Positions 45,508 through 53,794 of a stretch of DNA of 64,000 bases are shown here, in pieces. The notes below the pieces were generated by a model. It was not told the origin of the DNA. It searched no databases and was given only the letters and a program-made list of their open reading frames with translations. The DNA comes from Ensifer sp. IC4062 (GTDB lineage: Bacteria > Pseudomonadota > Alphaproteobacteria > Rhizobiales > Rhizobiaceae), in contig NZ_JADYVD010000012.1 of assembly GCF_020193575.1 (NCBI RefSeq), positions 86,337-150,336 on the forward strand, read 5' to 3'. The translations under genes and the position numbers were made by a program. Position 1 is the stretch's first letter; each line of letters starts with the position of its first letter.

Positions 45508-46419
45508 ATGCTGAATTACCGATCGCCAGAAACGAAGCCGCTCGTCAGCCTCAGCAACACCGGGGTACGCCGGAACGGGCGATGGCTCGTGCGGGGTGTC
45601 GAGTTTTCGATCAGCCGCGGCGAAATCGTCACCCTCATTGGTCCGAACGGCTCGGGGAAATCGACGACGGCGAAGGCCGCGATTGGCGTGCTGAAGCCGG
45701 ACGAGGGGCATGTGGAGCGGATTGCGGGGCTCAGGGTCGGCTACGTGCCGCAGAAGCTCGCCATCGACTGGACCCTGCCGTTGACCGTCGAGCGGCTGAT
45801 GACGCTGACAGGACCCCTGAAGGGCCTCGAGATCGAAGAGGCGCTCGCCGCGACGGGCATGCTGCACATGGCGAAAGCGGAAGTGCAGCACCTTTCGGGT
45901 GGCGAGTTCCAGCGGGCGCTGCTCGCCCGGGCGATCGCCCGCAAGCCCGATCTGCTCGTTCTCGACGAGCCGGTGCAGGGCGTCGATTTCTCTGGCGAGA
46001 TCGCGCTTTACGAACTCATCAAGCAGATCCGCAACCGCACCGGCTGCGGCATCCTGCTGATCTCGCATGACCTCCACATCGTCATGGCGGAGACCGACAC
46101 GGTTGTCTGCCTCAACGGCCATGTCTGCTGCCGCGGCACGCCGCAGGCGGTGAGCCGCAGCCCGGAATATCTGAAGCTGTTCGGTCGGCGGGCAGCGGGC
46201 GCGCTCGCGGTCTACAGCCACCATCACGACCATACGCACCTGCCGGACGGCCGCGTGTTGCATGCCGATGGCAGCATCACCGAGAGCTGTTTTCCGGGTG
46301 ACGGGCACCATCATCACCATGACGAAGCCGTGGACGTTCACGATCACGATCCGGACTGCGGCTGCGGTCATCACACGCGGCTTCAAGGTTTCGAAAAGGC
46401 GGAGAAGCGCGATGTTTGA
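45508..46419 (+). CDS. znuC: Zinc ABC transporter, ATP-binding protein
   Basis: About 303 residues. Walker A is LIGPNGSGKSTTAKA, then YVPQKLAIDWTLPLTV with the Q-loop, signature LSGGEFQRALLARAI, Walker B LLVLDEPVQGVDF and switch His in LISHDLHIVMAE. The C-terminal 60 residues are His/Asp-rich (YSHHHDHTHLPDG, GHHHHHDEAVDVHDHD-type), typical of rhizobial ZnuC and likely to bind zinc. ATG 45508 is preferred; a GTG at 45481 is closer to the Zur boxes. It overlaps znuB by eight bases. Confidence 0.95.
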   Translation: MLNYRSPETKPLVSLSNTGVRRNGRWLVRGVEFSISRGEIVTLIGPNGSGKSTTAKAAIGVLKPDEGHVERIAGLRVGYVPQKLAIDWTLPLTVERLMTLTGPLKGLEIEEALAATGMLHMAKAEVQHLSGGEFQRALLARAIARKPDLLVLDEPVQGVDFSGEIALYELIKQIRNRTGCGILLISHDLHIVMAETDTVVCLNGHVCCRGTPQAVSRSPEYLKLFGRRAAGALAVYSHHHDHTHLPDGRVLHADGSITESCFPGDGHHHHHDEAVDVHDHDPDCGCGHHTRLQGFEKAEKRDV

Positions 46420-47239
46420 CGATTTCTTCATCCGCGCGCTCGTCGCCGGCATCGGCATAGCCATGGTCGCCGGCCCGCTCGGCTGCTTCGTCATCTGGCG
46501 GCGTATGGCCTATTTCGGGGATACCATGGCGCATTCGGCGCTGCTCGGCGTGGCGCTCTCGCTGCTCCTCGAGCTCAACCTGGTGGTCAGTGTCTTTATC
46601 GTCGCCTCTGTCGTCTCGCTATTGCTGCTCTTCCTGCAGAAGCGCGGTGCGCTGTCGACGGACGCGCTGCTCGGCATCCTCTCGCATTCGGCACTGTCGA
46701 TCGGCCTCGTCATCGTCGCCTTCATGACCTGGGTTCGGATCGATCTCGTCGGTTTTCTCTTCGGTGATATCCTTGCCGTTTCCGAGGCCGACATCGACAT
46801 CATCTGGGGCGGCGGCATTCTGGTGATCTTCGCGCTCGTCTATCTCTGGCGGCCGCTGCTTGCCTCGACAGTCAATCCCGAGCTGGCCGAGGCCGAGGGC
46901 CTGAAGCCGGAGAGGGCGCGGCTCTTCTTCATGCTGCTGATGGCGCTGGTGATCGCCATCGCCATGAAGATCGTCGGCATCCTCCTAATCACGTCGCTTC
47001 TGATCATCCCGGCCGCTACCTCGCGCCGCTTTGCTGGCTCGCCGGAGATCATGGCCGTTCTCGCTTCGCTGATCGGCGCGCTCGCCGTCGCCGGCGGCCT
47101 CTTCGGCTCGCTCCACTTCGACACGCCGTCGGGGCCGTCTATCGTGGTCGCGGCGCTGGCGCTATTCGTGCTGAGTCTGCTGCCGATCGGCAGAAGGCTC
47201 GAAAGCGCATCACATTCTTCGCACGGAGGTCATCCTTGA
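46412..47239 (+). CDS. znuB: Zinc ABC transporter, permease
   Basis: A 275-residue permease with about eight helices. The N-terminal FFIRALVAGIGIAMVAGPLGCFVIWRRMAYFGDTMAHSALLG and LLITSLLIIPAATSRRFAGSPE are diagnostic. A short His-containing C-terminus (SHSSHGGH) is present. The ATG lies in the end of znuC; the TGA overlaps the ATG of zur by one base (TGATG), giving a coupled znuC-znuB-zur unit. A much longer upstream frame is only the znuC reading shadow. Confidence 0.95.
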   Translation: MFDDFFIRALVAGIGIAMVAGPLGCFVIWRRMAYFGDTMAHSALLGVALSLLLELNLVVSVFIVASVVSLLLLFLQKRGALSTDALLGILSHSALSIGLVIVAFMTWVRIDLVGFLFGDILAVSEADIDIIWGGGILVIFALVYLWRPLLASTVNPELAEAEGLKPERARLFFMLLMALVIAIAMKIVGILLITSLLIIPAATSRRFAGSPEIMAVLASLIGALAVAGGLFGSLHFDTPSGPSIVVAALALFVLSLLPIGRRLESASHSSHGGHP

Positions 47240-47637
47240 TGGGCACGCCACAATTGACGAAAAACCAGTCGTTGGTGATGGGAGCGCTTGCCCATTCGGA
47301 AGGCCCGATGAGCGCCTACACGATCCTCGACAAGCTGCGCGACCAGGGTTTTCGCGCGCCGCTACAGGTCTACCGTGCGCTCGACAAGCTGCTCGAATAT
47401 GGTCTTGTTCACCGGCTGGAGAGCTTGAACGCCTTCGTGGCTTGCACCTGCCCGCATGAGCACGAGCATGATCGCGGCGTCACCGCCTTCACCATCTGCG
47501 AGGGCTGCGGCCAGGTAACGGAGTTCAACGACGCGGCGATCGAGGAGCGGCTCTCGGCGCTCGTGCGCGCGCAGAGTTTCAAGACTGAAAAGACCACGAT
47601 CGAGATCCGCGGTCACTGCAAGAGCTGCGCCGCCTGA
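47239..47637 (+). CDS. zur: Zinc uptake regulator, Fur family
   Basis: A 132-residue Fur-family repressor. The winged helix is LTKNQSLVMGALAHSEGPMSAYTILDKL and FRAPLQVYRALDKLLEYGLVHRLES. The regulatory zinc site includes CTCPHEHEHDRG and the structural-zinc cysteines CEGCG and CKSC. Encoded in the operon it should repress, so autoregulation through the znu boxes is expected. One base overlap with znuB. Confidence 0.95.
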   Translation: MGTPQLTKNQSLVMGALAHSEGPMSAYTILDKLRDQGFRAPLQVYRALDKLLEYGLVHRLESLNAFVACTCPHEHEHDRGVTAFTICEGCGQVTEFNDAAIEERLSALVRAQSFKTEKTTIEIRGHCKSCAA

Positions 47638-47655
47638 TTTGGACCGGCGTGAGCG

Positions 47656-48186
47656 TCAGTCCAGCCGCGTGAGTTGGACAGCATAGCGCTGCCAGTTCTT
47701 CACATAGTGTTCGGCGGAACGCTTCAGCCTCTCGACGGAGGCGTCATCAAGCGTGCGGATCACTTTGGCTGGCGCACCGACAATCAGCGAATTGTCTGGA
47801 AATTGCTTGCCTTCGGTGATGAGTGCATTGGCGCCTACAAGGCAGTTCCTGCCGATCTGCGCACCATTTAATACAGTCGCGCCCATGCCGATCAGCGAAT
47901 TGTCGCCGATCGAGCAGCCGTGGATGATCGCCCGGTGGCCGATGGTGCAACCTTCTCCGATCGTCGTCGGAAAAGCGGGGTCGACATGGATGATGACGGC
48001 CTCCTGGATGTTCGTGCGCGCCCCGATACGGATCGGCTCGTTATCGCCACGCAGTGTCGCGCCGAACCAAATCCCGACATCCTCGCCGATTTCCACGTGG
48101 CCGATGATATTGGCGTCCGGCGCCACCCAGTAGCTGCCTTCCGCTGGCGTTTGCGGCTGCATCGACCCGAGTGCGAAGAATGGCAT
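47656..48186 (-). CDS. Gamma-carbonic anhydrase family protein (left-handed beta-helix)
   Basis: A 176-residue hexapeptide-repeat protein. The three expected zinc histidines are seen in AVIIHVDP, and TIGHRAIIHGCSIGDNSLIGMG. WVAPDANIIGHVEIGEDVGIWFGATLRGDNEPIRIG is the usual N-terminal block. Whether such proteins are real carbonic anhydrases or acyltransferase-like is often unresolved. ATG 48186 starts directly at the family N-terminus; the frame is open a further 11 codons. Confidence 0.88.
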   Translation of the reverse strand: MPFFALGSMQPQTPAEGSYWVAPDANIIGHVEIGEDVGIWFGATLRGDNEPIRIGARTNIQEAVIIHVDPAFPTTIGEGCTIGHRAIIHGCSIGDNSLIGMGATVLNGAQIGRNCLVGANALITEGKQFPDNSLIVGAPAKVIRTLDDASVERLKRSAEHYVKNWQRYAVQLTRLD

Positions 48187-48211
48187 GCGTGTTTCCTCCC
48201 TACGGCATATT

Positions 48212-48310
48212 TTCTTCAATCCTAGCCGATAAGGATCAAAACATGCAGCAATTCAAAGTGCTACACCGTCCTTCGCGCGTCTGTCAGGACGCGCGGCGCT
48301 GCAGCGTTAG
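48212..48310 (+). repeat. Repeat family R2 copy
   Basis: Begins CCTAGCCGATAAGGATCAAA, then GCAGCAATTCAAAGTGCTAC, then the stem GCGCGTCTGTCAGGACGCGC and the end CGGCGCTGCAG. It ends beside the FAA hydrolase stop codon. Confidence 0.85.
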
Positions 48311-48316
48311 ATAGAG

Positions 48317-49003
48317 CTAGATTACAGTGACGGAGAGTGCAGCGATGCCATCGACGCCGCAGGTGACGAGGTCGCGGCGCTGAACGGGGCCGACGCCTGC
48401 GGGCGTTCCGGTCATGATGACGTCGCCCGCTGCCAGCGTGAAGGTCGTTGAAAGCTCGGCGATGATCTCGGGTACCTTGCAGATCATCTGGTCGAGATCG
48501 CCCTGCTGGCGCGTCTCGCCGTTGACTTTCAGCCAGATATTGCCGCTGCTCGGATGGCCGATCGCTTCGGCCGGCACGATCTCCGAAATTGGCGCGGAAT
48601 GTTCGAAAGCTTTGGCTGCCGTCCAAGGCTTGCCGGCGTTCTTGGCTTCTGCCTGCAGGTCGCGGCGCGTGAAATCGATGCCGACGGCGTATCCATAGAC
48701 GTGGTTGAGCGTCTCCTCGACGGGAATGTCGGCGCCGCCGCTGCGCAGGGCGACGATCAGTTCCACCTCGTGGTGCACATCAAAGGAGCGCGGCGGGTAA
48801 GGGAAGTCCTTGCCCGGCGGCAGCAGGTTGTCCGGATTCTTCTGGAAGAAGAAGGGCGGCTCGCGGTCGGGATCATGCCCCATCTCGATCGCGTGGGCGG
48901 CGTAGTTGCGGCCGACACAATAGACGCGCCGGACCGGAAAGCCCACGAGGCTGCCGGAAATCGGCAGCAGCACTGGCGGCGAGGGCGGTATGACTGTTTC
49001 CAA
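48317..49003 (-). CDS. Fumarylacetoacetate hydrolase (FAH) family protein
   Basis: A 228-residue FAH-fold enzyme. It has VYCVGRNYAAHAIEMGHDPDREPPFFFQKN, the metal ligands Glu-x-Glu in VHHEVELIVALR and a downstream Asp in GIDFTRRDLQ, with the signature VIMTGTPAGVGPV. The size and motifs fit fumarylpyruvate/acylpyruvate hydrolases acting on aromatic breakdown products or oxaloacetate decarboxylation. The start is an unusual TTG at 49003, with AAGGG eight bases before it. Stand-alone gene; no catabolic partner nearby. Confidence 0.9.
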   Translation of the reverse strand: METVIPPSPPVLLPISGSLVGFPVRRVYCVGRNYAAHAIEMGHDPDREPPFFFQKNPDNLLPPGKDFPYPPRSFDVHHEVELIVALRSGGADIPVEETLNHVYGYAVGIDFTRRDLQAEAKNAGKPWTAAKAFEHSAPISEIVPAEAIGHPSSGNIWLKVNGETRQQGDLDQMICKVPEIIAELSTTFTLAAGDVIMTGTPAGVGPVQRRDLVTCGVDGIAALSVTVI

Positions 49004-49033
49004 AATCGTTCCCTTCTACTGCAAGATTCCTTA

Positions 49034-49135
49034 AATCGGAATCGATCCGAGGATAAAATCATGCAGCGATTCAAAGTGCTAGAGCGATCTTTGCGCGTCT
49101 CAGAAGACGCGGCGCTGGCGCTAGCGCGATCGACC
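49034..49135 (+). repeat. Repeat family R2 copy
   Basis: ATCGGAATCGATCCGAGGAT, then GCAGCGATTCAAAGTGCTAG, then the stem GCGCGTCTCAGAAGACGC with GGCGCTGG end. The remainder of the 49004-49303 gap has no recognised feature. Confidence 0.85.
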
Positions 49136-49303
49136 CGCGGCCAAACTCGATCCGGGCCACCACGCGGAAATTCGAAACGCCGCAGCGACCTTGCGTGTCG
49201 ATAGACACGAGGCAGTGCGGCGAATTTGAAGTTGAATGTCAGCAGCCGGAAGGGCTGCCGCAAAAGGCAAAATTATGCCGAGGGTTCGAAACGGCGGCTG
49301 CCA

Positions 49304-49510
49304 TCAGGCGCAGCGCACGTAGTCTTTAAGCTGGTCGCGTGTCAAAAAGCGGCCGTCCGAGCGCGAGTTGAGTTCCGGATGGCTGTATTCGAGGCTGGGC
49401 ACTTCGGGAAGTTCAAGGGCCTGTCGGACTGTCATGATGCCGATGTCCTTGCGGCCGCTTTCGCGCTTCATGCTGACTTCGACTATGCGATAGAGATGAC
49501 TCTCGCTCAT
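49304..49510 (-). CDS. Small hypothetical protein
   Basis: 68 residues from MSESHLYRIVEVSMKRESGR to KDYVRCA. A good ribosome site (GGGAGAG) precedes the ATG. Hydrophilic, no signal peptide, no family recognised. Lies in a region rich in R2 repeats. Confidence 0.6.
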   Translation of the reverse strand: MSESHLYRIVEVSMKRESGRKDIGIMTVRQALELPEVPSLEYSHPELNSRSDGRFLTRDQLKDYVRCA

Positions 49511-49805
49511 AATGGCTCTCCCGTATTATTTTTCCCCTTGGTGTGGACTAAAGCTCTCCGAAATTGGTTTTTGTGAGGCACCTCAAAATATAACTGAAAG
49601 AAATGAATGTTTCACGACAGAAATCGGACGGTTTCGCGGAGATTTCTGTGTCATTTCGAGATATGCGGAAATGAATAAATAGTACTTTTCGCCTCCGATC
49701 GGTCGGAAACTATAATTATAGCCGCTAGACGGGAGCTACCGCGGAAGCAGCAAACAACGCCTTCGCCAAATTTGAGCGATGTACCTTGGCGGGCGCGCCG
49801 ATGCC

Positions 49806-50045
49806 TCAATGCGTCTCTAGATGCGCCTCTTTGGCGGCGGAGATAAAGAGCTTGCGGGCTTCCTCGACAGTACGGCGACCGTCGATTGCCGCGCGGCAGG
49901 CGCTGCGGGCGGCGACGTAGTAAGGTCCACGGTGGGGCCACTGGTCCGCCAGGCATCTCAGTGCATCGGACGGTCCCTTGACTGTGCGCACGTCGTTACG
50001 GGTCAAACCAAGCTCGATCGGATGGCTCCACAACACTTGATGCAT
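49806..50045 (-). CDS. DUF982-like small protein
   Basis: 79 residues starting MHQVLWSHPIELGLTRND, with TVKGPSDALRCLADQWPHRGP, YYVAARSACRAAIDGRRTVEEARKLF and ISAAKEAHL. This fits the DUF982 family common in rhizobia, of unknown function. AAGGAGGAG sits directly upstream of the ATG, one of the strongest ribosome sites in the window. A longer upstream frame to 50120 is rejected. Confidence 0.85.
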   Translation of the reverse strand: MHQVLWSHPIELGLTRNDVRTVKGPSDALRCLADQWPHRGPYYVAARSACRAAIDGRRTVEEARKLFISAAKEAHLETH

Positions 50046-50130
50046 GCTTCTCCTCCTTGAGATCATGAACAACAACGTCGCCAAGTGGGCCCAGGTTCCG
50101 TGCTCCTCGGACGCGCCCACTGCATGTTTC

Positions 50131-50225
50131 TTAAATCTGAACCGACTTAAGGATTAATATTTGCGGCATTTCAAAGTGCTGCAGCGTGCTTGCGCGCCTG
50201 ACAGGACGCGGCACAGTGGAGCCAA
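50131..50225 (+). repeat. Repeat family R2, diverged copy
   Basis: CTGAACCGACTTAAGGATTA, then GCGGCATTTCAAAGTGCTGC, then GCGCGCCTGACAGGACGCGG. The rest of the gap to 50461 (about 240 bp) shows no gene. Confidence 0.75.
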
Positions 50226-50461
50226 GCGCTTCAATGTAGCGCAGGAATTACCGTTTGTCCGCCATTTTGCGGACGTTCGTGCGCGGGAGGAACCAATCGC
50301 GCTTCACATGGGTTCTGCTTCCGTAGGCTCTGAGGGGAGCGGATGGACGATTGCCTTGGACGTTGGCGCGCCGAAGCTGCATCCCTGACGAGTTTTGTCG
50401 TAGTCGATCGCGGTCCGAGTTGGGACGGCGCGACGATCTTTTGTTGTGTTAGGAAGGAACA

Positions 50462-50893
50462 ATGTGGACAAAATCGCTGGTGGCCGAAATTCTTGGTGAG
50501 CCTTCGCTGTCGCAGTATGCCGGCAGCAGTCTCGCTCAATTCGAATGGAAGAATCGCGTCATCGTCATCTTCTCGGACCTGACGAATGAGAAAGCGGCCC
50601 GTCAGGAGAAGCTGCTGCTTGCGGAGCACCGCGAGCTTGCGCGTAACGACGTCGTCGTCCTACGTGTCAGGGATGGTTCCGCAGTGCCCTTGTACGGAGC
50701 CGGCGGCGAGCTCGACGCACGCCAGATCCGCGAGGACCTTGACGTCAACGAGGTTCGCGACTTCACCATTGTGGTTGTCGGGAAGGACGGGTCGGTGAGA
50801 CTTCACGCAAACGAACCGAAAAGGCCGGCGGAGCTCTTCGCGCTGTTCACGGGCGGCGCAAGGCCGTCAAGTCATCATCTGTCCGGGAGCTGA
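50462..50893 (+). CDS. DUF4174-like protein
   Basis: A 143-residue protein. The core, LAQFEWKNRVIVIFSDLTNEKAARQEKLLL, then RNDVVVLRVRDGSAVPLYG, DARQIREDLDV and FTIVVVGKDGSVRLHANEP, matches the thioredoxin-like DUF4174 pattern (a strand-helix fold ending in an IGKDG-type loop). No catalytic cysteine pair is seen. AGGAAGG precedes the ATG. No signal peptide is obvious, though many relatives are exported. Function unknown. Confidence 0.8.
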   Translation: MWTKSLVAEILGEPSLSQYAGSSLAQFEWKNRVIVIFSDLTNEKAARQEKLLLAEHRELARNDVVVLRVRDGSAVPLYGAGGELDARQIREDLDVNEVRDFTIVVVGKDGSVRLHANEPKRPAELFALFTGGARPSSHHLSGS

Positions 50894-50916
50894 CGCAGGA
50901 AATCGCCCGCGGCAGG

Positions 50917-51162
50917 TCAATGCAACATCTTTGAAATCGGTACTCCCGCCGAGGCGCCTTCCCTCATTTGGGCATCGAGGCGCATTGCCGCGACGTAGTC
51001 CTCGGTAAGTTCCATCAAGGCCAGCGCAATCTCCTGCCACGTCCAGCCTTCACTCTCGGCGACGGCGATGAGCAACTCGAAATCGTCACCCATGGCACGC
51101 TGACATTCGAGATCGCGGTTGCGATGATCGGGGCAATTGTTTTGTGCAAGTGCTTTGGACAT
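50917..51162 (-). CDS. Small hypothetical protein
   Basis: 81 residues beginning MSKALAQNNCPDHRNRDLEC, with the helix-rich centre ELLIAVAESEGWTWQEIALALMELTEDYVAAMRL. GAGGAAG precedes the ATG. The central block is reminiscent of small rhizobial proteins of unknown function; no domain named with confidence. It converges on the DUF4174 gene, 24 bp away. Confidence 0.6.
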   Translation of the reverse strand: MSKALAQNNCPDHRNRDLECQRAMGDDFELLIAVAESEGWTWQEIALALMELTEDYVAAMRLDAQMREGASAGVPISKMLH

Positions 51163-51327
51163 CGTTCTTCCTCACTCAAAAAACAACTCCCGGAGTATTC
51201 GGGTGGTTCCATCACGCTGAATGCTTTTGCTGGACAGTACGTGATTGATCGCCAGATGGTTTCAGCCGTTGCTCGATCGGTAACCGAGACCATCGATGTG
51301 CGGAAGGGCGATTCTTTGCCGTTGGCG

Positions 51328-51381
51328 GGATCTGCATATGGCGAAAACGGCGAGAGCGGCAGTCTCGCCATATGCAGATCC
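51328..51381. repeat. Perfect 17-bp inverted repeat
   Basis: GGATCTGCATATGGCGA (51328-51344) is repeated in reverse complement at 51365-51381 around a 20-base loop. No T run follows, so it is not a normal terminator. It sits 40 bp before an R2 copy and about 210 bp before dusA. Confidence 0.85.
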
Positions 51382-51419
51382 GCGCGCTATAAGGGCTCGC
51401 CTGCTGCGTGCTTCCTCAT

Positions 51420-51512
51420 ATCGGAATCGATTTGAGAATAAGATCATGCAGCGATTCAGAGCGCTACAGCGATCTTTGTGCATCTAAAAAGGACGTGCGG
51501 CTGCTGTAGTTC
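51420..51512 (+). repeat. Repeat family R2 copy
   Basis: ATCGGAATCGATTTGAGAAT, then GCAGCGATTCAGAGCGCTAC, then a degraded stem GTGCATCTAAAAAGGACGTGC and CTGCTGTAG end. Confidence 0.8.
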
Positions 51513-51588
51513 TGCACCGCCGCTCCGATATGCGCCGGCCGCGACCCGGCGTGGTGCGAACCTGTGAGATGTGAGAAAGTTGCCGCCA

Positions 51589-52728
51589 ATGGCCGAAAAT
51601 CTGGAAACCTCCCGATATTTCAAGGCGCCGGTCTTCGCCGTGGCGCCTATGATCGACTGGACGGACCGGCACTACCGCTTCTTCGCGCGGCAGCTCTCGC
51701 GCCATGCGCTGCTATATACGGAGATGATCGTCGCGGACGCGATCCTGCGGGGTAATCGCGAGAAGCTGCTCGGCTACGACGCCTCGGAGAACCCGGTGGC
51801 CTTGCAGCTTGGCGGCAACGATCCGGCAAAGATGGCAGAGGCCGCGCGGATCGGCGAAGGCTTCGGCTACGGCGAGATCAATATGAATGTCGGTTGCCCG
51901 TCAGACCGGGTACAGTCGGGCACTTTTGGTGCCTGCCTGATGCAGGAGCCTGCACTCGTCGCCGAATGCATCGCGGAGATGAAGGCGGCCGTCAAAATTC
52001 CCGTCACGGTCAAATGCCGCATCGGCGTTGACGACCAGGATCCGGAACGGGCGCTGCGCGATCTTGTGGCCCACGTGAAGGATGCCGGCACGGATGCCGT
52101 CTGGGTGCATGCGCGGAAGGCCTGGCTGCAAGGGCTGAGCCCCCGCGAAAACCGCGAGATCCCGCCGCTCGACTATGGCCTCGTGCATCGGCTGAAAGCA
52201 GAAAATCCCGATCTTTTCATCGGCCTCAACGGCGGTCTTCAGACTCTGGATCAGGCGCTTTCGCATCTGGATCGTCGCTGGATGCCATCAGGCGCGGCCG
52301 CCGAGCCTGCCGTCGAAGCTGGAAACGGTTCGGCCCTCGACGGCGTCATGCTCGGCCGCGCCGCCTATCATGACAGCAGCCTCCTGACCGCCGCAGACGG
52401 CTATTTCACCCATCCTCTGACCGGCGCTGCAGCCGAACCGATCGAGCCGCATGCCTACAATGATCGCAATCACCGACTGTCGCTCGATTTCTGGGCGGGC
52501 GTGCGCGACGCCATGGCGGATTACGCTGCGGCCCATATCGCGAACGGCGGCCGGCTCGTCCATATCACCCGGCACATGGTCGGCCTGTTCCAGGGGTGGC
52601 CCGGCGCCCGACGCTACCGCCAGCTCCTCTCCGCCGACGCCACTCGCAAGGGCGCCGGCCCGGAGGTGATCCACGCCGCCTTCGACGCCGTGTTCGAGGC
52701 GGCAACGGGACGACAGGCGGCGGAGTAG
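51589..52728 (+). CDS. dusA: tRNA-dihydrouridine(20/20a) synthase
   Basis: A 379-residue FMN-dependent enzyme that reduces uridines in the D-loop of tRNA. FAVAPMIDWTDRHYRFFAR is the flavin-binding start; GEINMNVGCPSDRVQSGTFGACLM holds the catalytic cysteine; VKCRIGVDDQD and VHARKAWLQGLSPRENREIPPLDY follow; LDGVMLGRAAY completes the phosphate site. DusA-type length and the C-terminal HITRHMVGLFQGWPGARRYRQ are present. The ATG at 51589 is chosen; upstream in-frame codons lack similarity. Confidence 0.95.
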   Translation: MAENLETSRYFKAPVFAVAPMIDWTDRHYRFFARQLSRHALLYTEMIVADAILRGNREKLLGYDASENPVALQLGGNDPAKMAEAARIGEGFGYGEINMNVGCPSDRVQSGTFGACLMQEPALVAECIAEMKAAVKIPVTVKCRIGVDDQDPERALRDLVAHVKDAGTDAVWVHARKAWLQGLSPRENREIPPLDYGLVHRLKAENPDLFIGLNGGLQTLDQALSHLDRRWMPSGAAAEPAVEAGNGSALDGVMLGRAAYHDSSLLTAADGYFTHPLTGAAAEPIEPHAYNDRNHRLSLDFWAGVRDAMADYAAAHIANGGRLVHITRHMVGLFQGWPGARRYRQLLSADATRKGAGPEVIHAAFDAVFEAATGRQAAE

Positions 52729-52911
52729 GGCGGATCCACGGTACCCACCGTCGCTTGTTTCCTCATCCGGAAACCCAATGCGCCCAAGTGCTTGAGCTGC
52801 GGGAAATGCTTGGCTGGAGCCATCAGGCTGTAGTGGGTGCTGATACTCCCCGCTGCCGGACCAGCTCGGAGATGTGTGTCCCGCGATCGTCGCAATGATC
52901 CATCGTTCACC

Positions 52912-52960
52912 GCGTCTACGCGCCGCGGCTGGACCCCTCTGACAAGCACCGGAATTGGGA
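52912..52960. repeat. Worn copy of repeat family R1
   Basis: CCGCGTCTACGCGCCGCGGC tail, then CTGGACCCCTCTGACAAGCA and CCGGAATTGGGAC. It matches the R1 unit with several changes in the left arm. Confidence 0.55.
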
Positions 52961-53001
52961 CAGGACCGCGCGCCGAACCTCTTCGGAATCGTCACCAACG
53001 G

Positions 53002-53030
53002 AAAAACGGCGCCTCTTGCGAAGCGCCGTT
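53002..53030 (-). terminator. Terminator of the cold-shock gene
   Basis: AACGGCGC pairs with GCGCCGTT; read on the minus strand it is followed by TTTTCCG. It lies 28 bp after the csp stop. Confidence 0.8.
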
Positions 53031-53057
53031 CTTCAAATTCCAACCGAAACGTCCGGC

Positions 53058-53270
53058 TTAGAGAGCCTGGAGGTTGACGGCCTTCGGGCCCTTGCCCATG
53101 CGGTCCGGCTCGGTGTCAAAGGAGACCTGCTGGCCGTCCTTCAGGGTTGCGAGGCCAGCGGCCTGAACGGCGGAGATGTGGACGAAAACGTCCTTCGCGC
53201 CGCCTTCCGGCGTGATGAAACCAAAACCCTTGTCCTGGTTGAAGAATTTTACGGTGCCCTTGGTGGCCAT
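53058..53270 (-). CDS. Cold-shock protein, CspA family
   Basis: A 70-residue single cold-shock domain. The RNA-binding motifs [19 protein letters not shown] and DVFVHISAV are complete. The protein should bind single-stranded RNA or DNA as an RNA chaperone. The ATG has an AAGGA site. The 5' flank (53271-53794) is 524 bp; part is probably the long untranslated leader usual for these genes, and no other feature is recognised there. Confidence 0.96.
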   Translation of the reverse strand: MATKGTVKFFNQDKGFGFITPEGGAKDVFVHISAVQAAGLATLKDGQQVSFDTEPDRMGKGPKAVNLQAL

Positions 53271-53794
53271 GGAAGAAGTCCTTTTCCTTCAGTCTGTCTT
53301 TTGCCGCAACCCAACGCTTCAATAACACGCATCGGCTGCCGCAGGTAGTGTTTGCGCCCCCGAGGGGATGCGAACGGGTCGTCTTCAGCGCTTCAGGCAC
53401 TGAAAGGCGTCGAGTGGTCACGATATCGGGGAAAAGACGTCAACGATGCCGCTTGCGGCAGTCCCGGCGGAATGGCCGGGCTCAAACGAAAGTCCAGTCT
53501 CCGGGATTGAAATCGCCCGAACAGCGATAGGAGTGGCAGTATTCGCGAAAAAAGGCAAGGGGGAGTTTCCCGGGGCCGCAAGGCCGGTAGCAATCCCTTG
53601 CGCCAGGCCTCTTGCGTTGCTTCTCTCGGCTGCACATCGATTGCGAAATCTCGTGGATTGCCTCTTTCTGACCACATTTTCGTCCCGACGCTCGGCTGAG
53701 CGTGGCGGCGACGGATCGACGGCCATGGGCTTGCTGCCGGCGCAACGAACCGGTAGGTCTGGACCGAGAGGAATGTTACATTGATGAAGAACAG

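Noticed and set aside
53446..53784. 112-residue open frame between csp and the J-domain gene
   Set aside because: No ribosome site, no similarity, and competing frames of similar length occur on the other strand; probably non-coding leader or spacer DNA.
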